DNA of 64,000 bases from Pisolithus tinctorius (lineage: Eukaryota > Basidiomycota > Agaricomycetes > Boletales > Pisolithaceae), in the NCBI GenBank assembly GCA_024663395.1, contig JANFAH010000007.1, positions 1,426,001 to 1,490,000 of the forward strand, read 5' to 3'. This document shows positions 24,718-34,172 of this stretch, in pieces. The translations under genes were made by a program, and so were the position numbers. Position 1 is the stretch's first letter. The number at the start of each line of letters is the position of its first letter. Below the pieces are notes generated by a model. That model saw only the letters and a program-made list of their open reading frames with translations, was not told the origin of the DNA and did not search any database.

Positions 24718-26454
24718 TGTCACACACCAAAGGTGTTGTGGACATGGTTACAGCTGACTCTGCCTAACTCGTTGACGAGTTGCGCACAATGCCCGTGCAT
24801 GCAGATGAAGACTAAAGGCCTCATGCGTAGAAAGACTGTTGGACGTGAACAGTCATCCTTCGCACAAGAACGAGTCATCAGTGCTAAAGAGAAAAGAGGA
24901 AGCGAGTTAAGCGCGCATTAAAGGTTTTTAGCGCCCGTGTACGGCATTCCGGTTTTCGTCGTATCTCCACCATTTCCAAAGATATCGACTCCGTTCCCAT
25001 ACTCGCTTAAAGTGCTCAGCCCCACGATTCTTCCTTCCAAGTTTGGAGAGGATCCTCGCACCCTACGCGTTTCTACAGCACTCCATCCATCAGACGCTCA
25101 TTTCGCGAAGTCCATCAATCATGGCCACCTCTTCGTCAGTCATCTCGCTTGTCTCATTTGCCAGAGACAATGGCTATGTATATCTGCCAGGCATTCCCAC
25201 CAGCTTCCGTCCTGAAGCCCCCTGGTTCATCCCGTCATTGTCAGCCCCGTCCCGTCCCATGCAGCTTGGTCAGCGTGTTCTCCTTGTCAGTATGACTTCC
25301 AGAAGGACGTTCTTTGGTCGCCTCAGGTCTGTCACTCGGTTAGAAAGGTCTTATGTGGTTGTTTCAGTCTCCCCTCTTGATGAAGCATATGGATCGTTCC
25401 TCCCTGCTCCCTGCACCGTCTTTATTCCAATCTCGTCCATCATTCTTCCCGCATTGCGACAGCTGCAGTATAATCTACTGTCCTCCAGCCTCCCTGATCG
25501 CATTCATGATGAGTATGACATGCATCTTGCCTTCTTACTGCAAGATCCAGCAGAAGACGTTCCCCCTTCTCCTCCTCCTCCATCAGAGCCCTGTTCATGA
25601 AGTTTTTGTTAACTTCGCTGAGAGGATGGAAGGGTGGGAGACGCGATCGTGTATGCTCTCATTGCCCCACAGACCCCCAATGCCCTAGCCCCCTTTGACA
25701 CCTGACTCATGCCCTTCAATTCTGGAATTAATACTTCCCTATCTGGAAACACCGTCCATCTGTCATGCCATCTTTGGATCTAGAGATGTCTCCGCCGAGA
25801 TCTGACTTGCATCGCCACCCCCTAATGTGATATCAGTGTGCTTACTCAGTTTCTGACTCTATTTGACTCATTCTGTGATATTTTGACTATCCTTGACTCG
25901 TTCATTGCCAATACTTACCAATCCTCCTTGCTTGCTTACTTTTCATTTCTCACTTACTCATCATGATTACTCAGTCCTTACTCATTACTTACCAAGTGTT
26001 TGTGCCTTGTTTGTCACAAGCTGTGCTCCCCCCATAGTATATAAACCCCCATGTACTTAGCTACCCAAAAAAAAAACAATCAATCGAGAATCAATTAAGA
26101 AGCAGTCCAGCAATCAGTTCAGTGCCTATCTCATCGTCGACAGTTGAGGCTCCACGAAGGGGTCTATCTGTCATCATTCATATCCTTGGTAGTTGAGGCT
26201 CATTCGGAAGAGTCTATCTACCACCATTATCTGAAGCTCCATCCCCACTTAGTCAGCAAGTCTTGCTTAGTCATCCTCCCACTCCTGCATAACTCGTCAT
26301 CGACTTGTGCAAGGAGCACATTTACTTGAAGTCCCCCCCCACATTCAGGTTTCTGCCCTCCAGGTTCCGCGGAGGCACACCACCACTCGCTCTACTTTTG
26401 TCTTTTGTGTTGGTTTTGGTTGGTTCCCACTGCCTTTCCACACTTTGACTCACA
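24718..26454 (+). repeat. 5' LTR (1737 bp)
   Basis: Begins TGTCACACACCAAAGG and ends TTTGACTCACA. A TATATAAA box at about 26,038-26,045 marks the U3 promoter. It lacks 129 bp present in the 3' LTR (inserted after ACTTGAAGTCC), consistent with deletion between two ACTTGAAGTCC direct repeats. It contains the ORF at 25121-25600 and two copies of the palindromic motif described below. Confidence 0.93.
25121..25600 (+). CDS. ORF inside the 5' LTR, unknown function
   Basis: A 159-codon frame begins at ATG 25121 (MATSSSVISLVSFARDNGY) and ends in a proline/serine-rich tail (DVPPSPPPPSEPCS). It lies in U3, upstream of the LTR TATA box. The identical frame is in the 3' LTR at 34576-35055, where it could be included in the genomic transcript. 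I recognise no domain. A hydrophobic stretch (FIPISSIILPALRQL) is present but no signal peptide. It may be an accessory protein or a chance open frame; the length and protein-like composition make me lean slightly to the former. Confidence 0.45.
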   Translation: MATSSSVISLVSFARDNGYVYLPGIPTSFRPEAPWFIPSLSAPSRPMQLGQRVLLVSMTSRRTFFGRLRSVTRLERSYVVVSVSPLDEAYGSFLPAPCTVFIPISSIILPALRQLQYNLLSSSLPDRIHDEYDMHLAFLLQDPAEDVPPSPPPPSEPCS

Positions 26455-26456
26455 TC

Positions 26457-26474
26457 TGGAGCCCACCGCGAGGG
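26457..26474 (+). promoter_or_regulatory. Primer-binding site
   Basis: Two bases after the 5' LTR comes TGGAGCCCACCGCGAGGG. Starting with TGG, it can pair with a tRNA 3' CCA end, as in self-standing reverse-transcription priming of Ty3/gypsy elements. I cannot tell which tRNA it matches. Confidence 0.7.
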
Positions 26475-26539
26475 GTGGTTATTCCTGGATCAAGAACCCT
26501 GCTCATTCAGCCTATTGAAACACTTGATATCTCATTACT

Positions 26540-28315
26540 ATGTCATCCACCATCCCCACTATCTATCCTCCTACATCATCAGCAGTTCCAGTAGCTATGG
26601 CTGCTCCCCCTGCTCGCTCTGTCCTCACTATGCCCTTGCTTGGCATGAAGTCTGCTCCAGAACTCTTCCAAGGAGACCATACCCATGTTCGCTCCTTCTT
26701 GGACCACTATGAACGTCTCTGTGCCTACCACAATGTCACTTCTGACCAGGAAATGGTTGAATCAATCCTCCAGTACTGCAATGCTCGTGTTAGGGAGATT
26801 ATTGAAGGAATGGCTCACTACTACACTCCTGATTGGGCTAACTTGAAGGCTGATCTCCTCAAGTACTTTGATGCTGATCTATCAGATGAAAGGTTCTTTG
26901 AAAGGCATCTCAAGAGCTTTGCTTTGGAGTCTAGGATGCAGCCCATCATGACTCTTCAAGACTTTAGGGCTTACAACCGTGGCTTCATTCGCATTGGAGG
27001 TTGGTTGAAGAACAAAGGAAGGATATCGGTTGATGAATATAATCGCTACTTTTGGGCTGGTTTGTCCCCAGTCTTTCGTGGCTTGGTTGAAACTCATCTC
27101 AGGACAAAGGATCCAAACCTTGACATTAGCAGGCCATTCCCCTATGATGATGTATGCCAGTCAGCTGAAGAGGTCCTTCGCCGTGATCGCTTTGATGCAG
27201 ATGACCTTGACTTCCTTGGCCCTCGTGCTGCCCCTGCTCCTCAGGCCCAGCCTAATGCTTCTCATCGCTCAGATGGAAGAGATGACAGTGTTCGCCCTCT
27301 GCTCCCTTCCCATGAAGCCAGAAGGAACCTTGAAAATTTGGAGAAAGAAGGTCCTACTGCTCGCAAACAAGATGAGGTTGAGACCCTAATCAAGTCCCTC
27401 TCTCGCATGTCACTCAGTGACCCAGACTACTCCCTCCTCTACTATTGTGCTATCAAGATGGATCCTGATGCTGCAAAGGTGCTTCGTGCCCCTTCCCTTC
27501 GTCCTGCTCCTGCATCTACCCCTGCATCCACTGCCCCTGCTGCTACTTCCTCATCCCAGACCCGTCCTGCTAGAAGGACCATCACTTGTTATGGCTGTGG
27601 TGTTGAAGGCCATGGTGTCGAGAGTTGCCAGGCCATTAATGACCTCATTCAGAAGGGTTCTTTGGCACGTGATGAAAACCATCGAGTCATCTACCCTAAT
27701 GGACAGCGCATCTATCGCAATGGAGAAGAGACTATCCTGCAAGCCTATGAGCGCACTAAAGCTGCTACTCAGCCTGCCAATGCAGTTCGCTTTGTTATCC
27801 ATGAAGAGGCCGAAGAAGAGTCTAGTGCCGAGATTTATGAGTTGGAAGAAGAACCCCTTGTTGCTGCTGTGGATCGTTCTAACAAGGTTACCAAAGAAAA
27901 GAGAAAGGCTGTCTTTGACAGTGTCCTTGTCCCGCCTCGTTCGCATGGCAAGGAGAAAGAGACTCAAGAACCAAAGCCCTCATCCTCTGCATCCATCCCT
28001 GCTCCACAGAAAGTACCACTTGCCCCTGCCTTTGTACCAGTTGATGTCCATCCCACTGTCTTTGATGGAACTAGAGATGATGCTGTCATGGAAGATGCCA
28101 CTGTCCCAAAGCCATCTGGTCAAGCCACTGATTCTGCAGACAGGTCTAAGAAATCCAAGCCCCCTCCTACCACTTCCCTGTCTTCATCGCTTTCGCAGTC
28201 TGCCAACTCTAAAGCCATTGTAGAGCGCATTCTTTCTACTCCCTTGACTGTATCTGTTGGGGAGGTCATTGGATCATCTAGGGATGTTTCTCAGCATCTT
28301 CAGGAGCTTATGTGA
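26540..28315 (+). CDS. gag: Retrotransposon Gag polyprotein
   Basis: 591 codons. The N-terminal half has the capsid-like helical region of Ty3/gypsy Gag (FLDHYERLCAYHNVTSDQEM onward). A single zinc knuckle CYGCGVEGHGVESC (C-x2-C-x4-H-x4-C) lies near residue 350, and a Pro/Ser/Ala-rich tail follows. Start chosen at MSSTIPTIYPP, the first ATG after the PBS in this frame. The frame ends at a lone TGA (28313-28315). The same frame continues with protease, so Gag and protease differ only by this stop codon. Confidence 0.9.
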   Translation: MSSTIPTIYPPTSSAVPVAMAAPPARSVLTMPLLGMKSAPELFQGDHTHVRSFLDHYERLCAYHNVTSDQEMVESILQYCNARVREIIEGMAHYYTPDWANLKADLLKYFDADLSDERFFERHLKSFALESRMQPIMTLQDFRAYNRGFIRIGGWLKNKGRISVDEYNRYFWAGLSPVFRGLVETHLRTKDPNLDISRPFPYDDVCQSAEEVLRRDRFDADDLDFLGPRAAPAPQAQPNASHRSDGRDDSVRPLLPSHEARRNLENLEKEGPTARKQDEVETLIKSLSRMSLSDPDYSLLYYCAIKMDPDAAKVLRAPSLRPAPASTPASTAPAATSSSQTRPARRTITCYGCGVEGHGVESCQAINDLIQKGSLARDENHRVIYPNGQRIYRNGEETILQAYERTKAATQPANAVRFVIHEEAEEESSAEIYELEEEPLVAAVDRSNKVTKEKRKAVFDSVLVPPRSHGKEKETQEPKPSSSASIPAPQKVPLAPAFVPVDVHPTVFDGTRDDAVMEDATVPKPSGQATDSADRSKKSKPPPTTSLSSSLSQSANSKAIVERILSTPLTVSVGEVIGSSRDVSQHLQELM

Positions 28316-28390
28316 TTCAAGAGACAGCCCCTGGCTCAGCCTGTCAAGTCTGTTACTGCAGTTGAAGGAACTCCTCCTGCATCCTCCTAC

Positions 28391-30481
28391 TTGGCCTTGA
28401 CTTCTAGCCCCCTCATCACTATCAATCTGACTTGCAATGGTCGTCGCGTAACAGGTGTCATTGACTCTGGATCTACCCTCAATGTTGTTCGTGCTGGTAT
28501 AGCCCAGTCAGTCATTCGCATGCCCATCGATATGTCACAGACCATCAATATGCGAGATGCAAAAGGAGGTATCTCTACTCTGAAAGGTCTGGTACAGGAT
28601 GTCCCTCTCTTCTGTGGTGCTGCCAGGACTTGGACCAATCTATTCGTCGCCCCAGACACTAATGCAGGCTTTGATCTCCTCCTTGGTCGTCCTTGGGCTC
28701 TTGGGAACTCGGTTAGCATTGTTGAAAGAGAGTCTGGAACTTATGTTGTCTTTGGAGCTGATTCAGATCGCCCCCTGGAGATGTGTGTTACTGAAGGCCA
28801 GCTTGGGTCTGTTGCAGATACCCTTATGGCGACTCTAGAGCCTGTCCATTCTCAGCAAGAAGCCGATGAACCTATGAGAGATGTAGCAGTTGGTACCCCT
28901 CATCATGTTTCACCCATCATCTTTGCTCCACCCCCATCAACTTCGCGGTCACCCCCTCAGTCACTTGATTCTACTCTGCTGTATCCTGAATCACCCCCAG
29001 ATGGGTTTGATGTTGCCTCAGCTTTTCCTGCATTCCATCCCATTCCAGTCCAAGCATTCCCACCTCCTACCAGTCCCTTTCCTTCGGAGTTTGTTGGTCA
29101 GCTTACCCAGGAGTTGCAGTCCACTGATGCGAGTGGATTGGAGGATAATCCTACCCTTGCCCAGATTCGTCGCCAGATCAGAAGAGAAGAGCGCCAGTCA
29201 CTTGTCTCACTTCTTACTAGCCTTGCTCATCGCACTCCCCATCTATCCTCCCTTTATCTCGACTCAAACCATGCACTTGCTGGAGAAAGAGGTACTGATG
29301 AGTCAGGAGTCTACTTCCAAGACTTCCTTATGCTTGATACTCGCTTGGTCCGACAGGTTCCTGCCCCACTAGAGCATTACCATGAGCTTGAAGGTTCTGC
29401 CTATGTCAGATTCTATCCTTGTCTACTCCCACAGGCATCTCCCACTCAGAGCAATGCATCTCCACCTCCAGACCTGCCATCTGACTCGAGTCTACCTGCT
29501 TCACACGTACTTTCTAATGGCATTACTGCTCCGCCTCAGACTCCCTCTCCCCCATCCCCAGATCCAGTTATCATTCAGGAAGAGCCCACTGATGGTTCCT
29601 ACCAGGCTTCACTTCTGTTCTGTAGAGATGCTGCCACTCCAGATTCTGAAGCTACATTCTCCATTTTCAATACTTCCTACTGTGGTTCAGTTGCCCCTAC
29701 TTCCCATGAAGCTTGCCATGACTCTCAGTCCGCACAACTCGGCGACGAGTTGCGCAGGGATCCATATGCACCTAGTCCATCCACCCGTCATCAGTCTGCA
29801 CAACTCGACGATGACTTGTGCAGCCATGTGCAGTTGTCTGGTTCATCCTCGGATATAGGTCATGACTCTCAGTCCACGCAACTCGTCGACGAGTTGCGCA
29901 TGTCTCACCACTTGTCCAGTCTATCCCCAGATGTACCCACCACACTTTCGCCACTTGACTCTGATATGTTCAACACTAGTATTGGCTCTCGCTTCTATCT
30001 GCCTAGCCCGTCCTTGCCTCAGTCTGCACAACTCGACGACGACTTATGCAGGCATCAGCATTCATCTAGTCCAACTCTTCCTATGCCATTACTACCCTCA
30101 GCTCCCCAAGCCATGTCTAATGCTGCCATTGGTGAAGATTCAGTTGCCATGCCAGAGCCTTATAGCAATGTTGTCATGTGTCGTACCCCTACTGGATGGA
30201 TTGCTCACTTGCAAGAAGCTGCAGAGGACCGTTCAGGTGATGTGGATGAAGAGGACACAGGTGCATTCCCAAACTCCAGTCTTCATATCCTTGCCAGTGC
30301 GGTCAGTTTTGCTTCAGCCTCAGCTCATCCTCCCCCTTTCGAAGCAGTTTCATACCCAGACCACTTTCCTGCTTCCACTTCCTCAGGTTCAACTCAAGAC
30401 AGGTCCAGTGATCTTTTCGGATGTGTTCCTCCACTTTCTCCCATATCTCATCATTTATTTCTCCAGCTCTTTGAAGATTGA
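28391..30481 (+). CDS. Aspartic protease with long low-complexity tail
   Basis: Same frame as gag, open from just after the TGA at 28315. A retropepsin fold is recognisable: VIDSGSTLNVV with the catalytic DSGS, and FDLLLGRPWALG. After about 150 residues comes a roughly 450-residue Pro/Ser/Thr-rich extension. Within it are four copies of a short peptide (SAQLDDDLC, SAQLGDELR, STQLVDELR and SAQLDDDLC again) encoded by palindromic DNA. The first codons before 28391 are also open, so true translation is probably by readthrough of the stop. The frame ends at 30479-30481, overlapping the open pol frame. Confidence 0.8.
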   Translation: MALTSSPLITINLTCNGRRVTGVIDSGSTLNVVRAGIAQSVIRMPIDMSQTINMRDAKGGISTLKGLVQDVPLFCGAARTWTNLFVAPDTNAGFDLLLGRPWALGNSVSIVERESGTYVVFGADSDRPLEMCVTEGQLGSVADTLMATLEPVHSQQEADEPMRDVAVGTPHHVSPIIFAPPPSTSRSPPQSLDSTLLYPESPPDGFDVASAFPAFHPIPVQAFPPPTSPFPSEFVGQLTQELQSTDASGLEDNPTLAQIRRQIRREERQSLVSLLTSLAHRTPHLSSLYLDSNHALAGERGTDESGVYFQDFLMLDTRLVRQVPAPLEHYHELEGSAYVRFYPCLLPQASPTQSNASPPPDLPSDSSLPASHVLSNGITAPPQTPSPPSPDPVIIQEEPTDGSYQASLLFCRDAATPDSEATFSIFNTSYCGSVAPTSHEACHDSQSAQLGDELRRDPYAPSPSTRHQSAQLDDDLCSHVQLSGSSSDIGHDSQSTQLVDELRMSHHLSSLSPDVPTTLSPLDSDMFNTSIGSRFYLPSPSLPQSAQLDDDLCRHQHSSSPTLPMPLLPSAPQAMSNAAIGEDSVAMPEPYSNVVMCRTPTGWIAHLQEAAEDRSGDVDEEDTGAFPNSSLHILASAVSFASASAHPPPFEAVSYPDHFPASTSSGSTQDRSSDLFGCVPPLSPISHHLFLQLFED
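29731..30050 (+). repeat. Cluster of palindromic motif (4 copies)
   Basis: Copies at 29,731-29,756, 29,797-29,822, 29,876-29,900 and 30,025-30,050 share the core AACTCGNCGACGASTT flanked by TGCRC and GCGCA/GTGCA. Related copies lie at 32,607-32,632 in pol and in both LTRs (24,766-24,786 and 26,287-26,311; 34,221-34,241, 35,741-35,765 and 35,869-35,894). The most symmetrical is AACTCGTCGACGAGTT. Confidence 0.75.
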
Positions 30482-30791
30482 TTCGTATGTCCCCTCTTGT
30501 ACATATAGTTTCTCTTGTTCTTCGTCTGCTCACTTTGACCGAGAAGTCGTTAAACTCCTAAACCCACAGATATCGTTTCTTTGCTCAGATACTCCTGTAA
30601 CATCACTTACTATGCCTCCTTCAGTTTCAAGCTTCCAGAGCTCCTTTTATCTTGATGTCTTCTCTTCTTCGTTATCTAATCCTTCAAAAGCACCAGATCC
30701 GCTTCCTATTCAGAAAACCAAAAAACAGCTTCATTTTTACTATTCCCTATCTGACTTTCTTGATTTGTTATGTTTTAGAAAAAGCCTTGCT

Positions 30792-33700
30792 ATGGATACA
30801 GAAGACTCAGCCGATGAAACAGGTCAGCCAGTGTATGGAGCGTACAAGCGCGTCGATCGTAAAGTCAAGCCAGTGCCTGGAGTCTATCCAGAGGACGCTC
30901 GAGTCCATCGCCAGTTTCCAGAAGACCCTCTTGCATCACTCACACCTCTCACTTGTCACCCTCCTGTGTTCGTTCCCACAAAGAAGCTTACTCAAGAGCG
31001 CCTTACCTCCATGGAGATTAACGCTGATGGCTTTCTCTGGCCAGAAGAGGAAAAACTTTTTTCGCATGTCATGAAGCTTAATGAGCGTGCCTTGGTGTTC
31101 GATGAATCGGAGAGAGGAAACTTTCGTTTGGACTACTTTTCGCCTTACATCATTCCTGTCCTGCCACATGAACCATGGGAGTTTCGTAACATTCCAATTC
31201 CCCCTGGCATACGAGAACGTGTCATACAGCTTCTTCGGGAGAAGATCGCTACTGGTCTCTATGAGCTGGCCCAGTCATCCTATCGCTCCAAATGGTTCTG
31301 CGTTATGAAAAAGAATGGCAAGATCCGTATCGTTCATGATCTACAGCCTCTGAATAAGGTTACCATTCGAGACGCTGGTGTTCCACCAATATTGGACGAC
31401 TTTGTGGAGCCGTTTGCCGGTCGTCAATGCTACACGGTCTTTGATCTATTTTCAGGATTTGATGCACACCAACTCCACCCCGATAGCCGAGATCTGACAT
31501 CCTTCATGACGCCTCTTGGCTTACTGCGCCATACTGCCATGCCTCAAGGCTACACCAACTCGCCGTCGGAGTTTCAGAATTGTACAGCTTTCATTCTACA
31601 GGACGAAATCCCTCACATTGCCAACATTTTCATTGACGATCTACCAGTCAAAGGCCCTGCAACCCGTTATGAAGATGCTGATGGCAATGCCAAAACGTTA
31701 CCTGAGAATCCCGACATACGTCGCTTCATTTGGGAACATGCTGTAGACGTGCATAGAGTCATGCATCGGTTTGCTCATGCCGGCGGAATGTTTTCTGGCT
31801 TGAAATCTCAGATCTGCCAGCCTCGCGTTATCATTCTTGGTCAAGCATGCCATCCTCATGGTCGCTCTCCTGACGACCACAAGGTGAAGAAGGTCGTCAA
31901 CTGGCCAACGCTCGCTACGCCCAAAGATGTTCGCTCATTCCTAGGTCTCTGTGGTACTGTTCGTATCTGGATTGCGAACTACTCGCAGTTGGCTCGCCCA
32001 CTCGTTGACCTTTATCGCAAGAATGCTCTGTTCGTTTGGGGTCAGCCCCAGCAAGATGCGTTTGATGCCTTGAAGCTCGCCGTCTCGTCTGCTCCTGCCC
32101 TTCGCCCCATTGACAACTCATCTGACCTGCCGGTCGTTCTTTCCGTTGACACCAGTAACGTCGCCGTTGGATTCGTTCTCTCCCAGTATGATGAAGAAGG
32201 TCGCAAACGTCCTGCTCGCTATGGTTCACTCCCCATCAATGAACGTGAATCTCGCTACAGTCAGCCTAAGCTCGAGCTCTATGGTCTCTTCAGAGCGCTT
32301 CGTCACTACCGTCTATATCTCTATGGCGTTCGTCATCTATGGGTAGAGGTTGATGCGAAGTACATCAAAGGTATGCTCAATGATCCAGATCTTCAACCTA
32401 ACGCTACTGTCAATCGCTGGATCGAGGGTATACTTCTCTTTGACTTTAAGCTCATTCATGTCCCTGCTGTTCGTCACCGAGCCCCAGATGCCCTTTCCAG
32501 ACGTCAACCTACAGAAGAGGAGTATGAAGAAGGCGAAGCTGATGCAGAAGAGGCTGATGAGTGGTTGGAGAATATTCTTTTTACAGATGCCCATCCGTCT
32601 TCAGTCAGCGCAACTCGTCAACGACTTGCGCACGAATCCACATATGCCGTTACCCTCCCATCGTTCCTTTCCAATGATACGTCTCAAGATGTCCTCTTAC
32701 GTCAAGTCCTGCACTTCCTTCGTACTACAGAACTTCCCCCGTTCCCTTCCAATACTGCTCGCAAGCGCTTCATTCACAGATCCCTCCAGTTCTTCCTTCA
32801 TGGAGACCAGCTCTTTAAACGTCGAGGTCCCCATCCTCCAGCCAAGGTCATCTTTGATCCCCGTCTCCGTGTCCAGATCCTTGGTCATGCTCATGAAGAA
32901 CTCAGTCATCGTGGAGTTTTTGGAGTCTTTCATACGGTCAGACGGCGCTTTTACTGGCCTCAGATGTACCAAGACATTGCCCATCATGTCCGCTCTTGCC
33001 ATGAATGCCAGATCCGAAGCACTCGTAAAGCAGAGGTTCCCATCACCATTTCCGCTTCCCCCAGAATCTTTATGAAGGTCTACGTCGATGTCATGCTCAT
33101 GCCCAAAGCACGTGGTTATCGCTATCTTGTCGCAGCTCGAGATGATCTTTCCCTCGCTGCAGAAGGTCGTGCTCTTCGTCATGCCAATGCAGACAGTCTT
33201 GCTAAATTCTTCTGGGAAGAAGTCTTCTGTCGTTATGGTGTTATTGCCCAGGTTGTCACTGATAATGGCAGTGAGGTCAAGGGCGCCTTTGAGAAACTCA
33301 TGAAGCACTACTCCATTCCTCAGATTCGCATCTCCCCATATAATTCCAGGGCAAATGGAGTTGTAGAACGCGGTCACTTTGTTATCAGAGAAGCTGTCAT
33401 CAAAGCTTGTGAAGGAGATCTTTCGCTTTGGCCGTCCAAGGTCCATCATGCGTTCTTTGCAGACAAGGTCACTACTCGTCGCTCCACTGGATTCAGCCCC
33501 TACTTCCTGCTACATGGTCTTGATCCTGTCCTGCCTTTTGATCTCTTCGAGTCTACCTATCTCGTTGAAGGATTCTACTCTGGAATGTCATCTCAAGAGC
33601 TTCTCGCACTTCGCATTCGTCAGTTGGAAAGGAGAGAAGAAGATATCGATGCCGCTTTCGCTACATTGCAGAAGTCTCGTTTACGCTCCAAGGGTCAGTT

Positions 33701-34040
33701 TGAGAAGAGGTATGCTTTACGGTTGATGAAGTCAGCTTATGAGCCAGGAGATTTGGTATTGGTTCGCAACACACAGATAGAGAAGGAACTGGATTGCAAG
33801 TCAAAGCCACGCTACCTTGGTCCCTATGAAGTTGTTCGTCGCACCAAGGGAGGCTCCTACGTCCTTAAAGAACTTGATGGCACCATTTCTGCTCGAGGCG
33901 TCGCAGCGTTTCGACTCATTCCTTATTATTCTCGCCACACTCCCTTACCCAGTGTTATGGAAGAAGAAAGAGATGAAGAAGAAGATAATAACAGCAGTAA
34001 CGACAACGACAATGACTACGACTCAGACGACTATTCATGA
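30792..34040 (+). CDS. pol: Pol: reverse transcriptase, RNase H, integrase
   Basis: The frame is open from 29,862; sequence that looks like pol starts around the methionine at 30792. RT motifs: SYRSKWFCVMKKNGKIRIV, DLFSGFD, MPQGYTNSP and the catalytic NIFIDDLP (FIDD in place of YxDD). RNase H: LSVDTSNVAVGF, QPKLELYGLF, VDAKYIKGML. Integrase: the HHCC finger (HAHEELSHRG ... CHECQ), catalytic Asp in KVYVDVMLMP and VVTDNGSE, Glu in NGVVERGHF, and a GPY-type C-terminal segment RYLGPYEVV. It ends in an Asp/Glu/Asn-rich tail. Relative to gag-PR it needs a +1 shift (or splicing) in the 29,862-30,481 overlap. Confidence 0.92.
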   Translation: MDTEDSADETGQPVYGAYKRVDRKVKPVPGVYPEDARVHRQFPEDPLASLTPLTCHPPVFVPTKKLTQERLTSMEINADGFLWPEEEKLFSHVMKLNERALVFDESERGNFRLDYFSPYIIPVLPHEPWEFRNIPIPPGIRERVIQLLREKIATGLYELAQSSYRSKWFCVMKKNGKIRIVHDLQPLNKVTIRDAGVPPILDDFVEPFAGRQCYTVFDLFSGFDAHQLHPDSRDLTSFMTPLGLLRHTAMPQGYTNSPSEFQNCTAFILQDEIPHIANIFIDDLPVKGPATRYEDADGNAKTLPENPDIRRFIWEHAVDVHRVMHRFAHAGGMFSGLKSQICQPRVIILGQACHPHGRSPDDHKVKKVVNWPTLATPKDVRSFLGLCGTVRIWIANYSQLARPLVDLYRKNALFVWGQPQQDAFDALKLAVSSAPALRPIDNSSDLPVVLSVDTSNVAVGFVLSQYDEEGRKRPARYGSLPINERESRYSQPKLELYGLFRALRHYRLYLYGVRHLWVEVDAKYIKGMLNDPDLQPNATVNRWIEGILLFDFKLIHVPAVRHRAPDALSRRQPTEEEYEEGEADAEEADEWLENILFTDAHPSSVSATRQRLAHESTYAVTLPSFLSNDTSQDVLLRQVLHFLRTTELPPFPSNTARKRFIHRSLQFFLHGDQLFKRRGPHPPAKVIFDPRLRVQILGHAHEELSHRGVFGVFHTVRRRFYWPQMYQDIAHHVRSCHECQIRSTRKAEVPITISASPRIFMKVYVDVMLMPKARGYRYLVAARDDLSLAAEGRALRHANADSLAKFFWEEVFCRYGVIAQVVTDNGSEVKGAFEKLMKHYSIPQIRISPYNSRANGVVERGHFVIREAVIKACEGDLSLWPSKVHHAFFADKVTTRRSTGFSPYFLLHGLDPVLPFDLFESTYLVEGFYSGMSSQELLALRIRQLERREEDIDAAFATLQKSRLRSKGQFEKRYALRLMKSAYEPGDLVLVRNTQIEKELDCKSKPRYLGPYEVVRRTKGGSYVLKELDGTISARGVAAFRLIPYYSRHTPLPSVMEEERDEEEDNNSSNDNDNDYDSDDYS

Positions 34041-34172
34041 TCTTTTCATTTCCTTTTCATTTGTTACGATACTGATTGCCTGTCATTCCTTCATTCATTT
34101 TTCTTTTTGTCTTCCCTGGGTTCCCTGCATTGGTCGCAATCGGGGACGATTGCATTTCTTCTTGCCGGTGGA

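Noticed and set aside
29862..30791. Upstream part of the open pol frame as a separate protein
   Set aside because: It overlaps the protease frame and has the composition of its +1 shadow; pol-like sequence starts only near 30,792.
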